This document shows positions 17,404 to 25,451 of a stretch of DNA of 39,859 nt, piece after piece (positions within the stretch are counted from its first letter, which is position 1; every line of letters starts with the position of its first letter). The position numbers were made by a program, and so were the translations under genes. This DNA is from a virus. The notes under the pieces were generated by a model. It made no database searches and was not told where the DNA came from. It saw nothing but the letters and a program-made list of their open reading frames with translations. The stretch spans positions 1 through 39,859 of the IMG/VR virus record IMGVR_UViG_3300028045_000037. The stretch is one strand, 5' to 3'.

Positions 17404-18986
17404 AAAAAATGCATTTGCATATCCAATGGAATATAATCCTCGTACTTACCCTGCGGTTGCTTTCCGCATTTAGGGCACTTCAAGCCGGAGTAACAAATGT
17501 GAGTGAGTTTTGTATCATGGATAAAATTTTGAACTGTAGTATAGATGGCTCCCCCGTATTGTTCCTGCACGAGTGGATCGAGCAATTCATACAACGCATC
17601 CTCACTTTGCTCTATGATGAATTCGATATTACCATCCTCGTCTAATGATTCCAATGATGAGATCCAAGGCTTAAGTGTCTTATACACATTAATAATTACC
17701 CTATCGTTGATCACCTTATTTTTCACCAAAGGCTTTCCCTGCACCTCAAAGACTATAGTGTTAAAGACTCGATTTCCATTCTGAAGATACTCCGACATAG
17801 TGGGGACCTTAAGATGATATCGGACACCATCTTGTTCGTGCATCCCAGTGAATCCAAGCAACTCTTTTTGATATTTTTGGACTTCTTCTTCGGTAACGCC
17901 TCCGCCTCCGAGTGCTAACTGGGCATCCTCTGGCATTTTACTGTAGGCGACCATCCGTAACTTGGTAAGATCTATATCGATCTTAGACTCGACATACTTA
18001 CAGTCTGCTGCCACACAAGGAAGTCCTATCTCCATACCACGAGGAAATAATGAACAGCACGCCCCCCATAATAAGGTATCATAATCATGGAATGAAAGAT
18101 TACGAGTTATAGTACCGGGAGTATCGTAATCTTTTAAATTGGAGGCAACTATAGCCTCCTCCTCCATAAGCTGCATGAAGGATTCTTTGAGCTTAATGTC
18201 CGCCACCATAAAAGAAAAATCGCCTATTATGCGACCAAGTTCTTGTTGATCCTTGTCTACTGTATTGTAAAACTGCCCAAGCTTCTGCATAGATAACGGA
18301 CGAAGTACTACAAAAAAACCAGAGTTGTGTAAGTAGATTTTACGTAACCCTTGCGTCTTACCAATAGCAGCCATTACAGCTTTTTTGCCTGTGAGTGGCG
18401 TACTTCTATTATCCTTTGATTGTTTCATTCCTTTGTGTAATCTGTCCTTTAGGTGCGTGACTGAGTCCGCCGGAGCCAAAGATTCTTGTAGCTCTACCAG
18501 TCGGGATAGTGAATCGTTCATCAGGTTGAATTGCTTACTTTGTAGTCTCCAGCCCAATAGAAGCTTCGCTATCCAAGGCTCTACTTCCTCCTTCTCCATA
18601 CACTCCTTTAAGATCTTAGTGGTAAGGCCGGCGTCTACCAATGCCTTTTCTATCTCTACAGTATCAGACAATAAAATCTGAACGATCTCTGAAACGTCGG
18701 CAGGCCCTAGTTTTTTAGGACTACCCGCATCATTTTTTTCTGGTATAGATGGTGTACTCACCGTTTCTGTAATTGGTGGTACTTCTTCGGTGGTTTGTTC
18801 CTTACTACTCCGGATTGCTTCCTTCCACGCGTCCTCAGATTTTTCTTGACCTTCGGGCGATTCTGGTGCATCCGCTTTTATTGGCTGATTGAGCGATCGA
18901 TCCAATGACTTTCCTATCGGTGATCCCTGCGTCACTACTTCATCCTCTATGGATAAGTCTGGGACTGTTAAAAATTTATCTGCCAT
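17358..18986 (-). CDS. putative tail/baseplate assembly protein with Cys pair and -1 frameshift, 542 aa
   Basis: AAGGAG precedes the ATG at 18986. The first 110 residues are acidic, Pro/Ser-rich and probably disordered. A helical section follows, then a mixed alpha/beta domain. C498, C504 and C507 (CPKCG) form a half zinc-ribbon near the C-terminus. The frame ends LGGLGM at 17358, but T TTT TTC at residues 527-528 would let ribosomes shift to -1 and add 145 residues. Frameshifted paired products are typical of phage tail assembly chaperones, and Cys-containing baseplate hub assembly proteins (T4 gp26/gp51 type) are another option. Both are analogies; no family is firmly recognised. Confidence 0.65.
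   Translation of the reverse strand: MADKFLTVPDLSIEDEVVTQGSPIGKSLDRSLNQPIKADAPESPEGQEKSEDAWKEAIRSSKEQTTEEVPPITETVSTPSIPEKNDAGSPKKLGPADVSEIVQILLSDTVEIEKALVDAGLTTKILKECMEKEEVEPWIAKLLLGWRLQSKQFNLMNDSLSRLVELQESLAPADSVTHLKDRLHKGMKQSKDNRSTPLTGKKAVMAAIGKTQGLRKIYLHNSGFFVVLRPLSMQKLGQFYNTVDKDQQELGRIIGDFSFMVADIKLKESFMQLMEEEAIVASNLKDYDTPGTITRNLSFHDYDTLLWGACCSLFPRGMEIGLPCVAADCKYVESKIDIDLTKLRMVAYSKMPEDAQLALGGGGVTEEEVQKYQKELLGFTGMHEQDGVRYHLKVPTMSEYLQNGNRVFNTIVFEVQGKPLVKNKVINDRVIINVYKTLKPWISSLESLDEDGNIEFIIEQSEDALYELLDPLVQEQYGGAIYTTVQNFIHDTKLTHICYSGLKCPKCGKQPQGKYEDYIPLDMQMHFFSLAYHLLILGGLGM
17403..17409 (-). promoter_or_regulatory. slippery heptamer T TTT TTC (-1 frameshift site)
   Basis: In the reading phase of the 542-aa frame the heptamer splits as T TTT TTC, the X XXY YYZ form used for -1 ribosomal frameshifting. 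The zero-frame stop comes 15 codons later and the -1 frame stays open for 145 codons. No strong downstream pseudoknot was worked out by eye. Confidence 0.6.
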
Positions 18987-19049
18987 TGAGCTGTTCTCCT
19001 TAAGTTATGGTTGTAACATATGTAATAGTCGGGCACGCTAATAAATTAC

Positions 19050-19077
19050 CAGAGAGATGCCACATGACATCTCTCTG
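19050..19077 (-). terminator. hairpin terminator after the 19165 gene
   Basis: A perfect 10-bp stem (19050-19059 with 19068-19077) and an 8-nt loop lie in the 178-nt gap between the leftward genes ending at 19165 and starting at 18986. In the leftward direction it is followed by an AT-rich segment. It splits the leftward block into two transcription units, or attenuates read-through. Confidence 0.6.
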
Positions 19078-19164
19078 ATGCGCACAATACTTATGGGGTT
19101 ACACTTACATAAGGGAATAGCATATCCTGTGTGTTTAAGTAATCTGAGTAGCTTGTAGAAAGCA

Positions 19165-20169
19165 CTAAGAATGTCCATTAGCGTTGGCTATACGAAATGG
19201 AAACCACTTAGCTCCTGGCCTGTAAGAGGTCGTAGAGACTAAGTCATTTTTAAACACTGCAATGACACGAACAATGTTATGTTCTCGCCATACTTTAATG
19301 ATATGCTTGTATGGAAGTTTAGACTTCTTAACGAATCCGGGAACATCAATTGTAGACGTACCCGGTATCAATGGGACCTGTATAACTGTGGTGACTGAGC
19401 GTTCCTCGATGGGTAGTTGTTCCGGAGAAAGCTTAATCATAGTCCATGAATTACCTTGCAGTATGTCTTGGGAGATATCAACATTTATTGGTTCCGTGCA
19501 TCTCTGCATGATCTCCCTTGGTAATTGCGTATAAACCTTTAAACCGATTGGATCAAGCACCTTGCCAAAATAGAGTCGAAGTCTGTCAGGGTAGAGTTCT
19601 GGTAGAGCGAGTAAGTACTTTTGAAACTGTTTAAGTACTCGATACCATTTATCTTTTTTACCTGGAAGACTATCCTCGTCTATTACTGCAACTCCGTCGT
19701 AAAAATTTTTATGTTTGGCGAGAATTGCGGGCGCGTCGAGTGCATACTTGATATCATTGTACTTAGCTGATAGCAACTTGAACGATTCAGATAGCGGGAC
19801 CTCACAGTATATTCCATTTTCATTTATATCAATGGTTGCTGCGGATTCGCTTAGATCAAGTTTTTTAAGTATGGTCAAAAAGTTTTTGAGCGACAGACAA
19901 AGATTCTTAGTGCCCAAGGCTGGGAAATGCTCATACAATTCGTAAGATGGGGCGTGCTCCGCATTAAATTTAACATCATGTAGCACGTCATCTACTAGTG
20001 GAACATACGCTGTTAATCGTTCAAAGGGTATGTTACTAAACACCCATTTGTTTTTTCTATGGTTCATTATTAAACATGTCCCATGTGGTTTAAACATAGC
20101 CAAATTAGACAGTAATGAATTTAACTTTGCTTTAACTAACTTGTTTCCTGTTAGCTTTTCCTCCTGCAT
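19165..20169 (-). CDS. hypothetical protein, 334 aa (possible replication-associated)
   Basis: AGGGGG lies upstream of the ATG at 20169. The protein is alpha/beta in character. Its N-terminal half (a helical start, then short strands, then LSLKNFLTILKKLDL) vaguely recalls the repeated fold of sliding clamps, but no clamp motif is firm. The C-terminus has beta strands and a KWFPF motif. It sits in a leftward block divergent from the DNA polymerase gene, which makes a replication role attractive yet unproven. No membrane segment is seen. Confidence 0.6.
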   Translation of the reverse strand: MQEEKLTGNKLVKAKLNSLLSNLAMFKPHGTCLIMNHRKNKWVFSNIPFERLTAYVPLVDDVLHDVKFNAEHAPSYELYEHFPALGTKNLCLSLKNFLTILKKLDLSESAATIDINENGIYCEVPLSESFKLLSAKYNDIKYALDAPAILAKHKNFYDGVAVIDEDSLPGKKDKWYRVLKQFQKYLLALPELYPDRLRLYFGKVLDPIGLKVYTQLPREIMQRCTEPINVDISQDILQGNSWTMIKLSPEQLPIEERSVTTVIQVPLIPGTSTIDVPGFVKKSKLPYKHIIKVWREHNIVRVIAVFKNDLVSTTSYRPGAKWFPFRIANANGHS

Positions 20170-20195
20170 GCGCTGCCCCCTATACCGTAGGTAGT

Positions 20196-20366
20196 TTACG
20201 ATGACTCCTTCGTGCCTGACAGGACCAATCGTAATTCAAAAGAAGCTACTATTCCATTAACTGAGATAGATTCCTGTAGTACTTGACCTACCGCATCCAA
20301 CAACTCATTGTCTCTTCCTGATGCTTTGGGGCCGTACCAACCTGCTTGCTTGCTATGATCTCCCAT
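20196..20366 (-). CDS. small hypothetical protein, 56 aa
   Basis: The chosen start is the ATG at 20366, with GGCGG about 9 nt upstream. The frame is open to a TTG at 20387, which lacks a ribosome site. The product begins MGDHSKQAGWYG and ends in a beta-like segment (VASFELRLVLSGT). It lies 24 nt after the 20391 gene and 26 nt before the 20169 gene, in line with one operon. Function is unknown. Confidence 0.55.
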   Translation of the reverse strand: MGDHSKQAGWYGPKASGRDNELLDAVGQVLQESISVNGIVASFELRLVLSGTKESS

Positions 20367-20390
20367 GATACCATCCGCCTGTAACAACAG

Positions 20391-20945
20391 TTAAAAATTT
20401 TCAAGAAAGTCGGCATCGAATGCCTTACTGAACTGACGTTTTATTTCTGATAACTGCCCTTCAATGTGCTCAGATAAGCTGTTTGATAACTTATCCTGAC
20501 AGACGGTAGTGGTCGGAGCGACATGCTTTAGTGCTGCAATATGTGCTACGATATCCTCATCCGGGGTCCTTGATTCCGCGTATCCAAGAAACGAAGCAAG
20601 AGACCCAGATAGATCTTCGTTGGCAATTGCGGGGGTAGAACATCCAAGCGTGGATGGATTATTGCCAATAGCAGTAATGATGTTTCGAGTAAGTTTACTG
20701 TGAAACAAAGATTCCTTCGATGGCTTGACATGAGTCTTTCTTTTTACATAAACCTCAAGGTCTCGTAACATCTGTTGTGTACATAAGCCTCGATCCATCA
20801 TTTCACTTACAACTGCTGCCACCTCCGCGAAACAATCTGCTTTCAGTTCACGCTTATCGTACATATGATCGGCGTATGCTTTGAGCAGCTCGGATAAGAT
20901 AGCCTGATCTATTGATTCCGTCATAATAACTGGTAAATTTTTCAT
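20391..20945 (-). CDS. hypothetical protein, 184 aa
   Basis: GGAG lies 9 nt upstream of the ATG at 20945, and a second in-frame ATG eight codons later is possible. The protein is helical, with an acidic N-terminal domain containing several Cys residues and a C-terminal coiled-coil-like region (HIEGQLSEIKRQF). It is the first gene of the leftward block and is divergent from the DNA polymerase gene, with a 142-nt spacer. No family is recognised. Confidence 0.65.
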   Translation of the reverse strand: MKNLPVIMTESIDQAILSELLKAYADHMYDKRELKADCFAEVAAVVSEMMDRGLCTQQMLRDLEVYVKRKTHVKPSKESLFHSKLTRNIITAIGNNPSTLGCSTPAIANEDLSGSLASFLGYAESRTPDEDIVAHIAALKHVAPTTTVCQDKLSNSLSEHIEGQLSEIKRQFSKAFDADFLENF

Positions 20946-21087
20946 AAAATAATTCTCCTGATTTTAGTAGTCATAACATTAACTGCTCCGGTAATTAAAG
21001 ACATTATGGCAGTCTAAAAGTACTGGTACCTATCATACAATAGTCCACAGCATGTCGTTGGACCACAAGCTAAATCAAGGAGAACTT

Positions 21088-23157
21088 ATGGGAAAATCAC
21101 AGGTAATGAGCGAATATGCCAATAACATGGTAGAGTATATTCACTCGGTCAGGGGTGGCGATAAAGCAAAAATTATGGAGTTTGCTAAGGAAAAGACCCA
21201 AGCATATTTTAAGGACCGTAAGGTAAAGAACGTGATCGTGAGTCGGCCAGGTCAGGAAGATGTAGAAGTGCAGAACCTATGGGATTTTATATCCGACAAA
21301 GCAGACACTGTCATTGCGCCATCTGGTAGTATATACAAATCGGCTACGGTTCAAAAGTCCTTCATAGCTGGGATGCTGGAAGAAGTAATTGAAGAACGAA
21401 ACCACTACAAGCTAGAACAATTTAAAGCTGTTGATAGCGGCGATAAAGTATTGGAGGCAATCAATTATAATGCCCAGTCCAGAAAGAAAATATTTGCCAA
21501 CTCTCTTCCTGGTGGTAAGGGATCTCCCTATAACATCTTCTACGACAAAGGTGGGTATAATGCTACCACCTCATTTTCACGAGAATTAATATCCCATGCG
21601 TTCACTGTATGCGAACAACTACTTGGTGGAAATTTTGGATTCTTCGATGAGCGGACCCTATTGAATCACATTATTGTGAACATAAGGTTGAGTCCGTCGG
21701 AAGAGGAATTGATAAGGATTCTAAATAAGTATAAGCTTATGGTTCCTACAACTGATCAGCTATTCGATTTTTATAAAGCAGACGTTCATAAATATCAACC
21801 GAGAGCACAGTTAAAGAAAGTATACACCTATTTAGAATCACTATCAACGGGTAAGACTGCGTACCTGTATTACTTTGGTAATCTGCGACACCTTATTTGG
21901 GATAACCACGAGTTCTTTAAACCTTGGCTACATTCCCTAATGGACATAGATAAGATACCGGCCGTAACAGATGCGACAAATGAAGAGCTATTTGCGGTGG
22001 ATGAAGACTTAAACATAGCCATCCGATCGATATATAATCATGTCTTTGATGGCATTCCTCCCTGGGATTTCCCAACAAAGAAACCTGAGTATGTAGCTAA
22101 GTACGTAGGAATAGCACGACATATGAATAAGATGTTAGGCGACATACAAGAACTTATGGATACCTTTATAACGTATCCTACTCTCACTCCTAACATCGGT
22201 AAGAAAAAGTTCATGTGGCGCAACACGGTCATCGTTTCCGATACTGATAGTGTCATATTTACCTCAAAGCATTGGATGCTATGGTTCACTGGCACGGACC
22301 AAAAATATGATATAGGAGCCTATCAAATAACTGCTATGACGATATATTGGGTAACTAAAGCCATGGCCCATACTATGAAAAAGTTCAGCATAGCCAAAGG
22401 AGCCGTAGGTAAGAACATTGGGCGCATAATTCTAAAGAATGAATTCCTTTATGCGACCATGATAATCTACGAGGCTAAGAAAACATATGCAGGTATAGTG
22501 ACCATCCAAGAAGGCGCAGTGCTTGTAAAGCCTACGGCAGACTTAAAGGGAGTAGCTATTCGTAGCTCGAATTTTCCTCCGGAGACCGCAAAGTTCGTAA
22601 AAGAATTTATTATCGAACATATACTAAACGCGTCTATCAAGGGGCCCATCCATGGAAGAGATCTTATACAGCTAACCATTGATCGAGAAAAGCTTATTAG
22701 GCAGTCTCTCTTAGACGGTAAGACTGACTTTTTAAAAATAAGTTCCATCAAACCAGAGGACCAATATAAAAATCCTAGCGGTAGTCAGTACCAATATTGT
22801 CTGGCGTGGAATGAGGTCTACGGTAAGAAGTATGAGATCATACGAGTTCCTACAAAAGCATACACCCTTCCGCTTAAGAAGATAACAAGCGAGTACCTTG
22901 ACTATCTAAAGGAAACCGATATCAAAATACATAACAATACTATCCGGTTCATAGAGAAGCATAAGAAATTTCCAAACCTAATATGTATTGATTTGGATCA
23001 TGATAGTATACCAAAAGAGTTGATACCACTCATTGATTACCGAAAGATTATTTACTTTAATCTCAAACCAAATTATTTAACTATGTCTTCCTTAAGTATA
23101 GACGTTGGGTTTGAAAAGAAGCAACTGTTAATGTCTGAGATATACCCGGAGCTGTAG
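21088..23157 (+). CDS. family B DNA polymerase, C-terminal part (motifs B and C), 689 aa
   Basis: The start is the ATG at 21088, because AAGGAG lies 5 nt upstream; an in-frame ATG at 21052 has no ribosome site. Residues 77-95 (PSG then IYK) align in style with the segment that follows motif A in T4/RB69 polymerase. KKIFANSLPGG (N138) is motif B, followed by a helix that matches the fingers-palm region. SDTDSVIF, with DTDS at 385-388, is motif C with both catalytic aspartates. Motif A and the 3'-5' exonuclease domain are absent, so these must be on another polypeptide. About 200 residues separate motifs B and C, longer than in RB69. A hairpin terminator follows. This is a split polymerase; the partner gene lies outside the window. 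Confidence 0.8.
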   Translation: MGKSQVMSEYANNMVEYIHSVRGGDKAKIMEFAKEKTQAYFKDRKVKNVIVSRPGQEDVEVQNLWDFISDKADTVIAPSGSIYKSATVQKSFIAGMLEEVIEERNHYKLEQFKAVDSGDKVLEAINYNAQSRKKIFANSLPGGKGSPYNIFYDKGGYNATTSFSRELISHAFTVCEQLLGGNFGFFDERTLLNHIIVNIRLSPSEEELIRILNKYKLMVPTTDQLFDFYKADVHKYQPRAQLKKVYTYLESLSTGKTAYLYYFGNLRHLIWDNHEFFKPWLHSLMDIDKIPAVTDATNEELFAVDEDLNIAIRSIYNHVFDGIPPWDFPTKKPEYVAKYVGIARHMNKMLGDIQELMDTFITYPTLTPNIGKKKFMWRNTVIVSDTDSVIFTSKHWMLWFTGTDQKYDIGAYQITAMTIYWVTKAMAHTMKKFSIAKGAVGKNIGRIILKNEFLYATMIIYEAKKTYAGIVTIQEGAVLVKPTADLKGVAIRSSNFPPETAKFVKEFIIEHILNASIKGPIHGRDLIQLTIDREKLIRQSLLDGKTDFLKISSIKPEDQYKNPSGSQYQYCLAWNEVYGKKYEIIRVPTKAYTLPLKKITSEYLDYLKETDIKIHNNTIRFIEKHKKFPNLICIDLDHDSIPKELIPLIDYRKIIYFNLKPNYLTMSSLSIDVGFEKKQLLMSEIYPEL

Positions 23158-23158
23158 T

Positions 23159-23205
23159 ACACGTAGTGGCCCGGTGTTTCTTTGAGAAAGTAACACACGT
23201 AGTGG
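23159..23205. repeat. pair of 11-nt direct repeats
   Basis: The 11-mer ACACGTAGTGG occurs at 23159-23169, overlapping the polymerase stop, and again at 23195-23205. The spacing of 36 nt is about 3.5 helical turns. It could be a binding site for a regulator or a chance duplication. Confidence 0.35.
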
Positions 23206-23207
23206 TC

Positions 23208-23228
23208 GCATTTTTGCCGAAAAAATGC
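23208..23228 (+). terminator. hairpin after the DNA polymerase gene
   Basis: An 8-bp stem (23208-23215 with 23221-23228) with a 5-nt loop lies 50 nt after the polymerase stop. The stem itself carries the U run, so it is a plausible but unorthodox intrinsic terminator. Confidence 0.45.
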
Positions 23229-23294
23229 TTCAAGATTTTAACTATATGCGGTAGGTAAGCGCTCATATTTTGATTAGCCCATTCGACTTTTAAG

Positions 23295-23304
23295 TATATA
23301 TTAC
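23295..23304 (+). promoter_or_regulatory. TATATATTAC promoter-like element
   Basis: This is an exact copy of the decamer at 11468-11477. It lies 79 nt upstream of the HD-domain gene and after the polymerase terminator, as expected for a promoter of a single-gene unit. Confidence 0.55.
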
Positions 23305-23382
23305 AGTCTTGACTCACTCTACCTATGATTGATATTGAGTGCAATTTATACTAACTGTAACTAAACAAAGGGGGCCGGATTT

Positions 23383-24015
23383 ATGCATTTACACGACACA
23401 CTTATCACACTGATCAGGCCGTTCTACGCAATCAATGATCCAGCACATCAGTTAGATCATGCCATAGAAGTAATGACAGAATCAATACAATTGGCAGGCT
23501 CCGCTAATCGCGAAGGGGCTGGTGTTCGCCTGTCTGAGGTTGCCGCAGCAGCAGCTTTTCATGACATCCTAGTCTCTAATGGCAGAGAGCACCACCACTT
23601 AGACGGCTACAATTTACTGATGGACGGCGGACCCTTCTCGATATTATTCACTGATATCTTGTGTAAGGACTACGACATACGCCCAGAACCTGTAGCACAT
23701 GCAGTGCTGGAACATCGGGCAAGTTATGACGGTGAGTACTACTCGGCGGTATCCGAGATAGTATCAAGTGCCGACAGGGGTCGTCCAAACTTGTTAAAGG
23801 TATTTCAGCGAACAATGGCCAATGATTATAACGGGAAAATTTCGTCCCCTGTAGTAACTGGGGACATAAGAAAGAAGTGGGGAAAGGGAGGGTATGCAAG
23901 GTATCCTGCGCTGTATCAACGACACTACGCAGCAGAGTTATCGGCCATGCAGGACACTATAGCTGACCCATACAAGATGGAAATAATGTATGAGGCGGCG
24001 GTATCCATCATATAA
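23383..24015 (+). CDS. HD-domain phosphohydrolase-like protein, 210 aa
   Basis: AAAGGGGG lies upstream of the ATG. The metal-binding HD signature is visible: H26 after AHQLD, the H60-D61 pair (AAFHDI), further histidines at 70-72 and 106/111 (HAVLEH), and a late D131 (SSADRGR). This H...HD...H...D order is typical of HD hydrolases that act on nucleotides or cyclic nucleotides. The protein has no membrane segment or signal. It stands alone between a promoter-like motif and a terminator. A role in nucleotide metabolism or in destroying host signal nucleotides is possible, but the substrate cannot be deduced. Confidence 0.75.
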   Translation: MHLHDTLITLIRPFYAINDPAHQLDHAIEVMTESIQLAGSANREGAGVRLSEVAAAAAFHDILVSNGREHHHLDGYNLLMDGGPFSILFTDILCKDYDIRPEPVAHAVLEHRASYDGEYYSAVSEIVSSADRGRPNLLKVFQRTMANDYNGKISSPVVTGDIRKKWGKGGYARYPALYQRHYAAELSAMQDTIADPYKMEIMYEAAVSII

Positions 24016-24053
24016 CGAGTGCCGTATAACACCAAATGAATTACACATGTACC

Positions 24054-24093
24054 GCATAGGGGCTGCTACTCGCAGGAGTAGCAGCCCCTATGC
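24054..24093. terminator. bidirectional hairpin between the HD and RNase H genes
   Basis: A perfect 17-bp stem (24054-24070 with 24077-24093) with a 6-nt loop lies between the rightward stop at 24015 and the leftward stop at 24111. Its position between convergent genes indicates shared termination. Confidence 0.8.
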
Positions 24094-24110
24094 ACCAAGT
24101 ATAAACAATA

Positions 24111-24599
24111 TTACTTTGGTTTAATGCTCATCGATTGCGCTATATTATCCACTATGTTGTTTTCAAAGTAGGGATGGTGCGCCTGTCCTGTATGAGCCTT
24201 AACCCATATTGCCATTAATTTGTGGGTAGAACCATGATGAAACAAGGCTTCCCACAAGTCTCTATTGGCCACAGGGGTCCCTTTTGTTGTGATCCAATTT
24301 TGTTGTTTCCATTGATGCATCCAAGAATTGATGCCCTTAACGACGTAGTTGCTGTCGCTATAAATGGTAACATCGCAGGGACGAACTAAGGTATTAAGAC
24401 TTGCTATGACAGCTAATAGTTCTTGTCTGTTTATGGTAGTATCCGCAGAACTGTCTGACACTAGTAAAACATGATCATCACTTTGTAAGATTCCAGCATG
24501 GCTCCCTATACCTGTCGTAGGTCGGTAAGACCCGTCGGTGTATAGGTTCACTTTTGGAAAAATATATACGTTCTCTTGTGGTGATATAAGTGTAGTCAT
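24111..24599 (-). CDS. rnhA: ribonuclease HI, 162 aa
   Basis: The start is placed at the ATG at 24599, preceded by GGAG at 6 nt; this gives 162 aa, close to the usual ~155. In-frame ATGs upstream to 24677 lack a good ribosome site. The four catalytic carboxylates are present: D22 (YTDGS), E60 (NRQEL), D82 (YSDSNYV) and D151 (IVDNIAQ), plus H136 in VKAHTG. The enzyme cleaves RNA in RNA-DNA hybrids, removing primers or R-loops during phage replication. It has a long structured leader on the same strand and a promoter-like element at 24855. The identification is secure. Confidence 0.9.
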   Translation of the reverse strand: MTTLISPQENVYIFPKVNLYTDGSYRPTTGIGSHAGILQSDDHVLLVSDSSADTTINRQELLAVIASLNTLVRPCDVTIYSDSNYVVKGINSWMHQWKQQNWITTKGTPVANRDLWEALFHHGSTHKLMAIWVKAHTGQAHHPYFENNIVDNIAQSMSIKPK

Positions 24600-25451
24600 T
24601 ATAGGCTCCAAGTTGTAAGCGGTTAGTAATTGTTTGTCCATATAATCATAGAAGATATTCATTAAATATGCATCCATCTCGACAAGAATATTAGGTGGTG
24701 GTGGGTTAGGTTTACCTCGGATATCATCTCACGACGGGTAGGACGATCGATGATATCCGAGGAACGGTTAACTACTAAAAGTGAGTCCTCGAAAGGTCGC
24801 TTAGCAAGGTTCGTAACCCGCTAAGTAGCTCTCAACTAGCATTCCGCAAAACAATAATATATACATGTAATCGAATGAAAGTGCAAAAACCCCCTGTTTT
24901 TAGCCAAAAAGTGCTAATTTTAGGCCTAAAAACAGGGGTGAAGTCGGAGTATCCTGGTGCCGCCATAGCAAGGCAGAGAAGCAAAGAAAGATAGCTGAAA
25001 ACCTGGGCAGAATAACAATAAAATTGCCCCCAAAATATGTTTTTTTTCGTCATTATCCGAGGAAGAGAGCCCCCGCAAGATAGGACCCAGACTGTCCCTA
25101 AAAAAGCAGCGACTGCCGAGTAAAATCGGCGAAAATAACGTCAAAAAAATCATTAAAATTGAGCCAAAAGTACCAAGAAGTTAGTGCGAGAATCTCCTGT
25201 AATGAAAGGATGTAAAAAAACAATATGGCCTACCATTTATATGGGGACCCCCCCCATGTAAGAACGCTAAATTATTAAACTATAGGGAAAAAGTACTTGT
25301 TTCTGCCCATAATGGAGTCCCTATTTCCGCTGTTATCTGCCCTCGTTCCGCTGTCAAACATTCGCTACGACAGCATGTAAGTCCCTACATCTTATACGGG
25401 TCTTTGTGCCCCCTAACCCCATCAAATTTACATGCATGGAGAGGAGTTAAT
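24600..25451. promoter_or_regulatory. long gene-free divergent region with hairpins
   Basis: About 850 nt between RNase HI (-) and the gene at 25452 (+) hold no credible gene. Visible structures are a 14-bp stem (24715-24728/24749-24762), a two-part hairpin (24800-24805/24820-24825 with an inner 4-bp stem), a 13-bp stem (24891-24903/24926-24938), and a G/C hairpin (25241-25246/25252-25257). The first two lie in the RNase HI leader. From about 24880 to 25200 the + strand becomes A-rich and purine-biased, unlike the flanking genes. An origin, a regulatory leader or an unrecognised RNA are possible. Confidence 0.45.
24855..24863 (-). promoter_or_regulatory. TATATATTA promoter-like element for RNase HI
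   Basis: Read on the minus strand the sequence is TATATATTA, preceded by ATG as at 11465-11467. It lies about 255 nt upstream of the chosen RNase HI start and upstream of two strong hairpins, implying a structured leader. Confidence 0.5.

Noticed and set aside
19165-20169. Sliding clamp assignment
   Set aside because: The resemblance is limited to general alpha/beta rhythm and location near the polymerase; no clamp-specific residue pattern could be shown.
24600-24677. N-terminal extension of RNase HI to the ATG at 24677
   Set aside because: No good ribosome site precedes it, the added residues are outside the family length, and GGAG sits at ideal spacing before the ATG at 24599.
24795-24830. 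tRNA-like arm (GGTTCGTAACC within a GCTAAG stem)
   Set aside because: No acceptor stem, D arm or anticodon arm can be built around it; it is a simple two-part hairpin.
25241-25257. G/C-run hairpin as a terminator
   Set aside because: It has no U tract and no gene ends nearby on either strand; it may be incidental.
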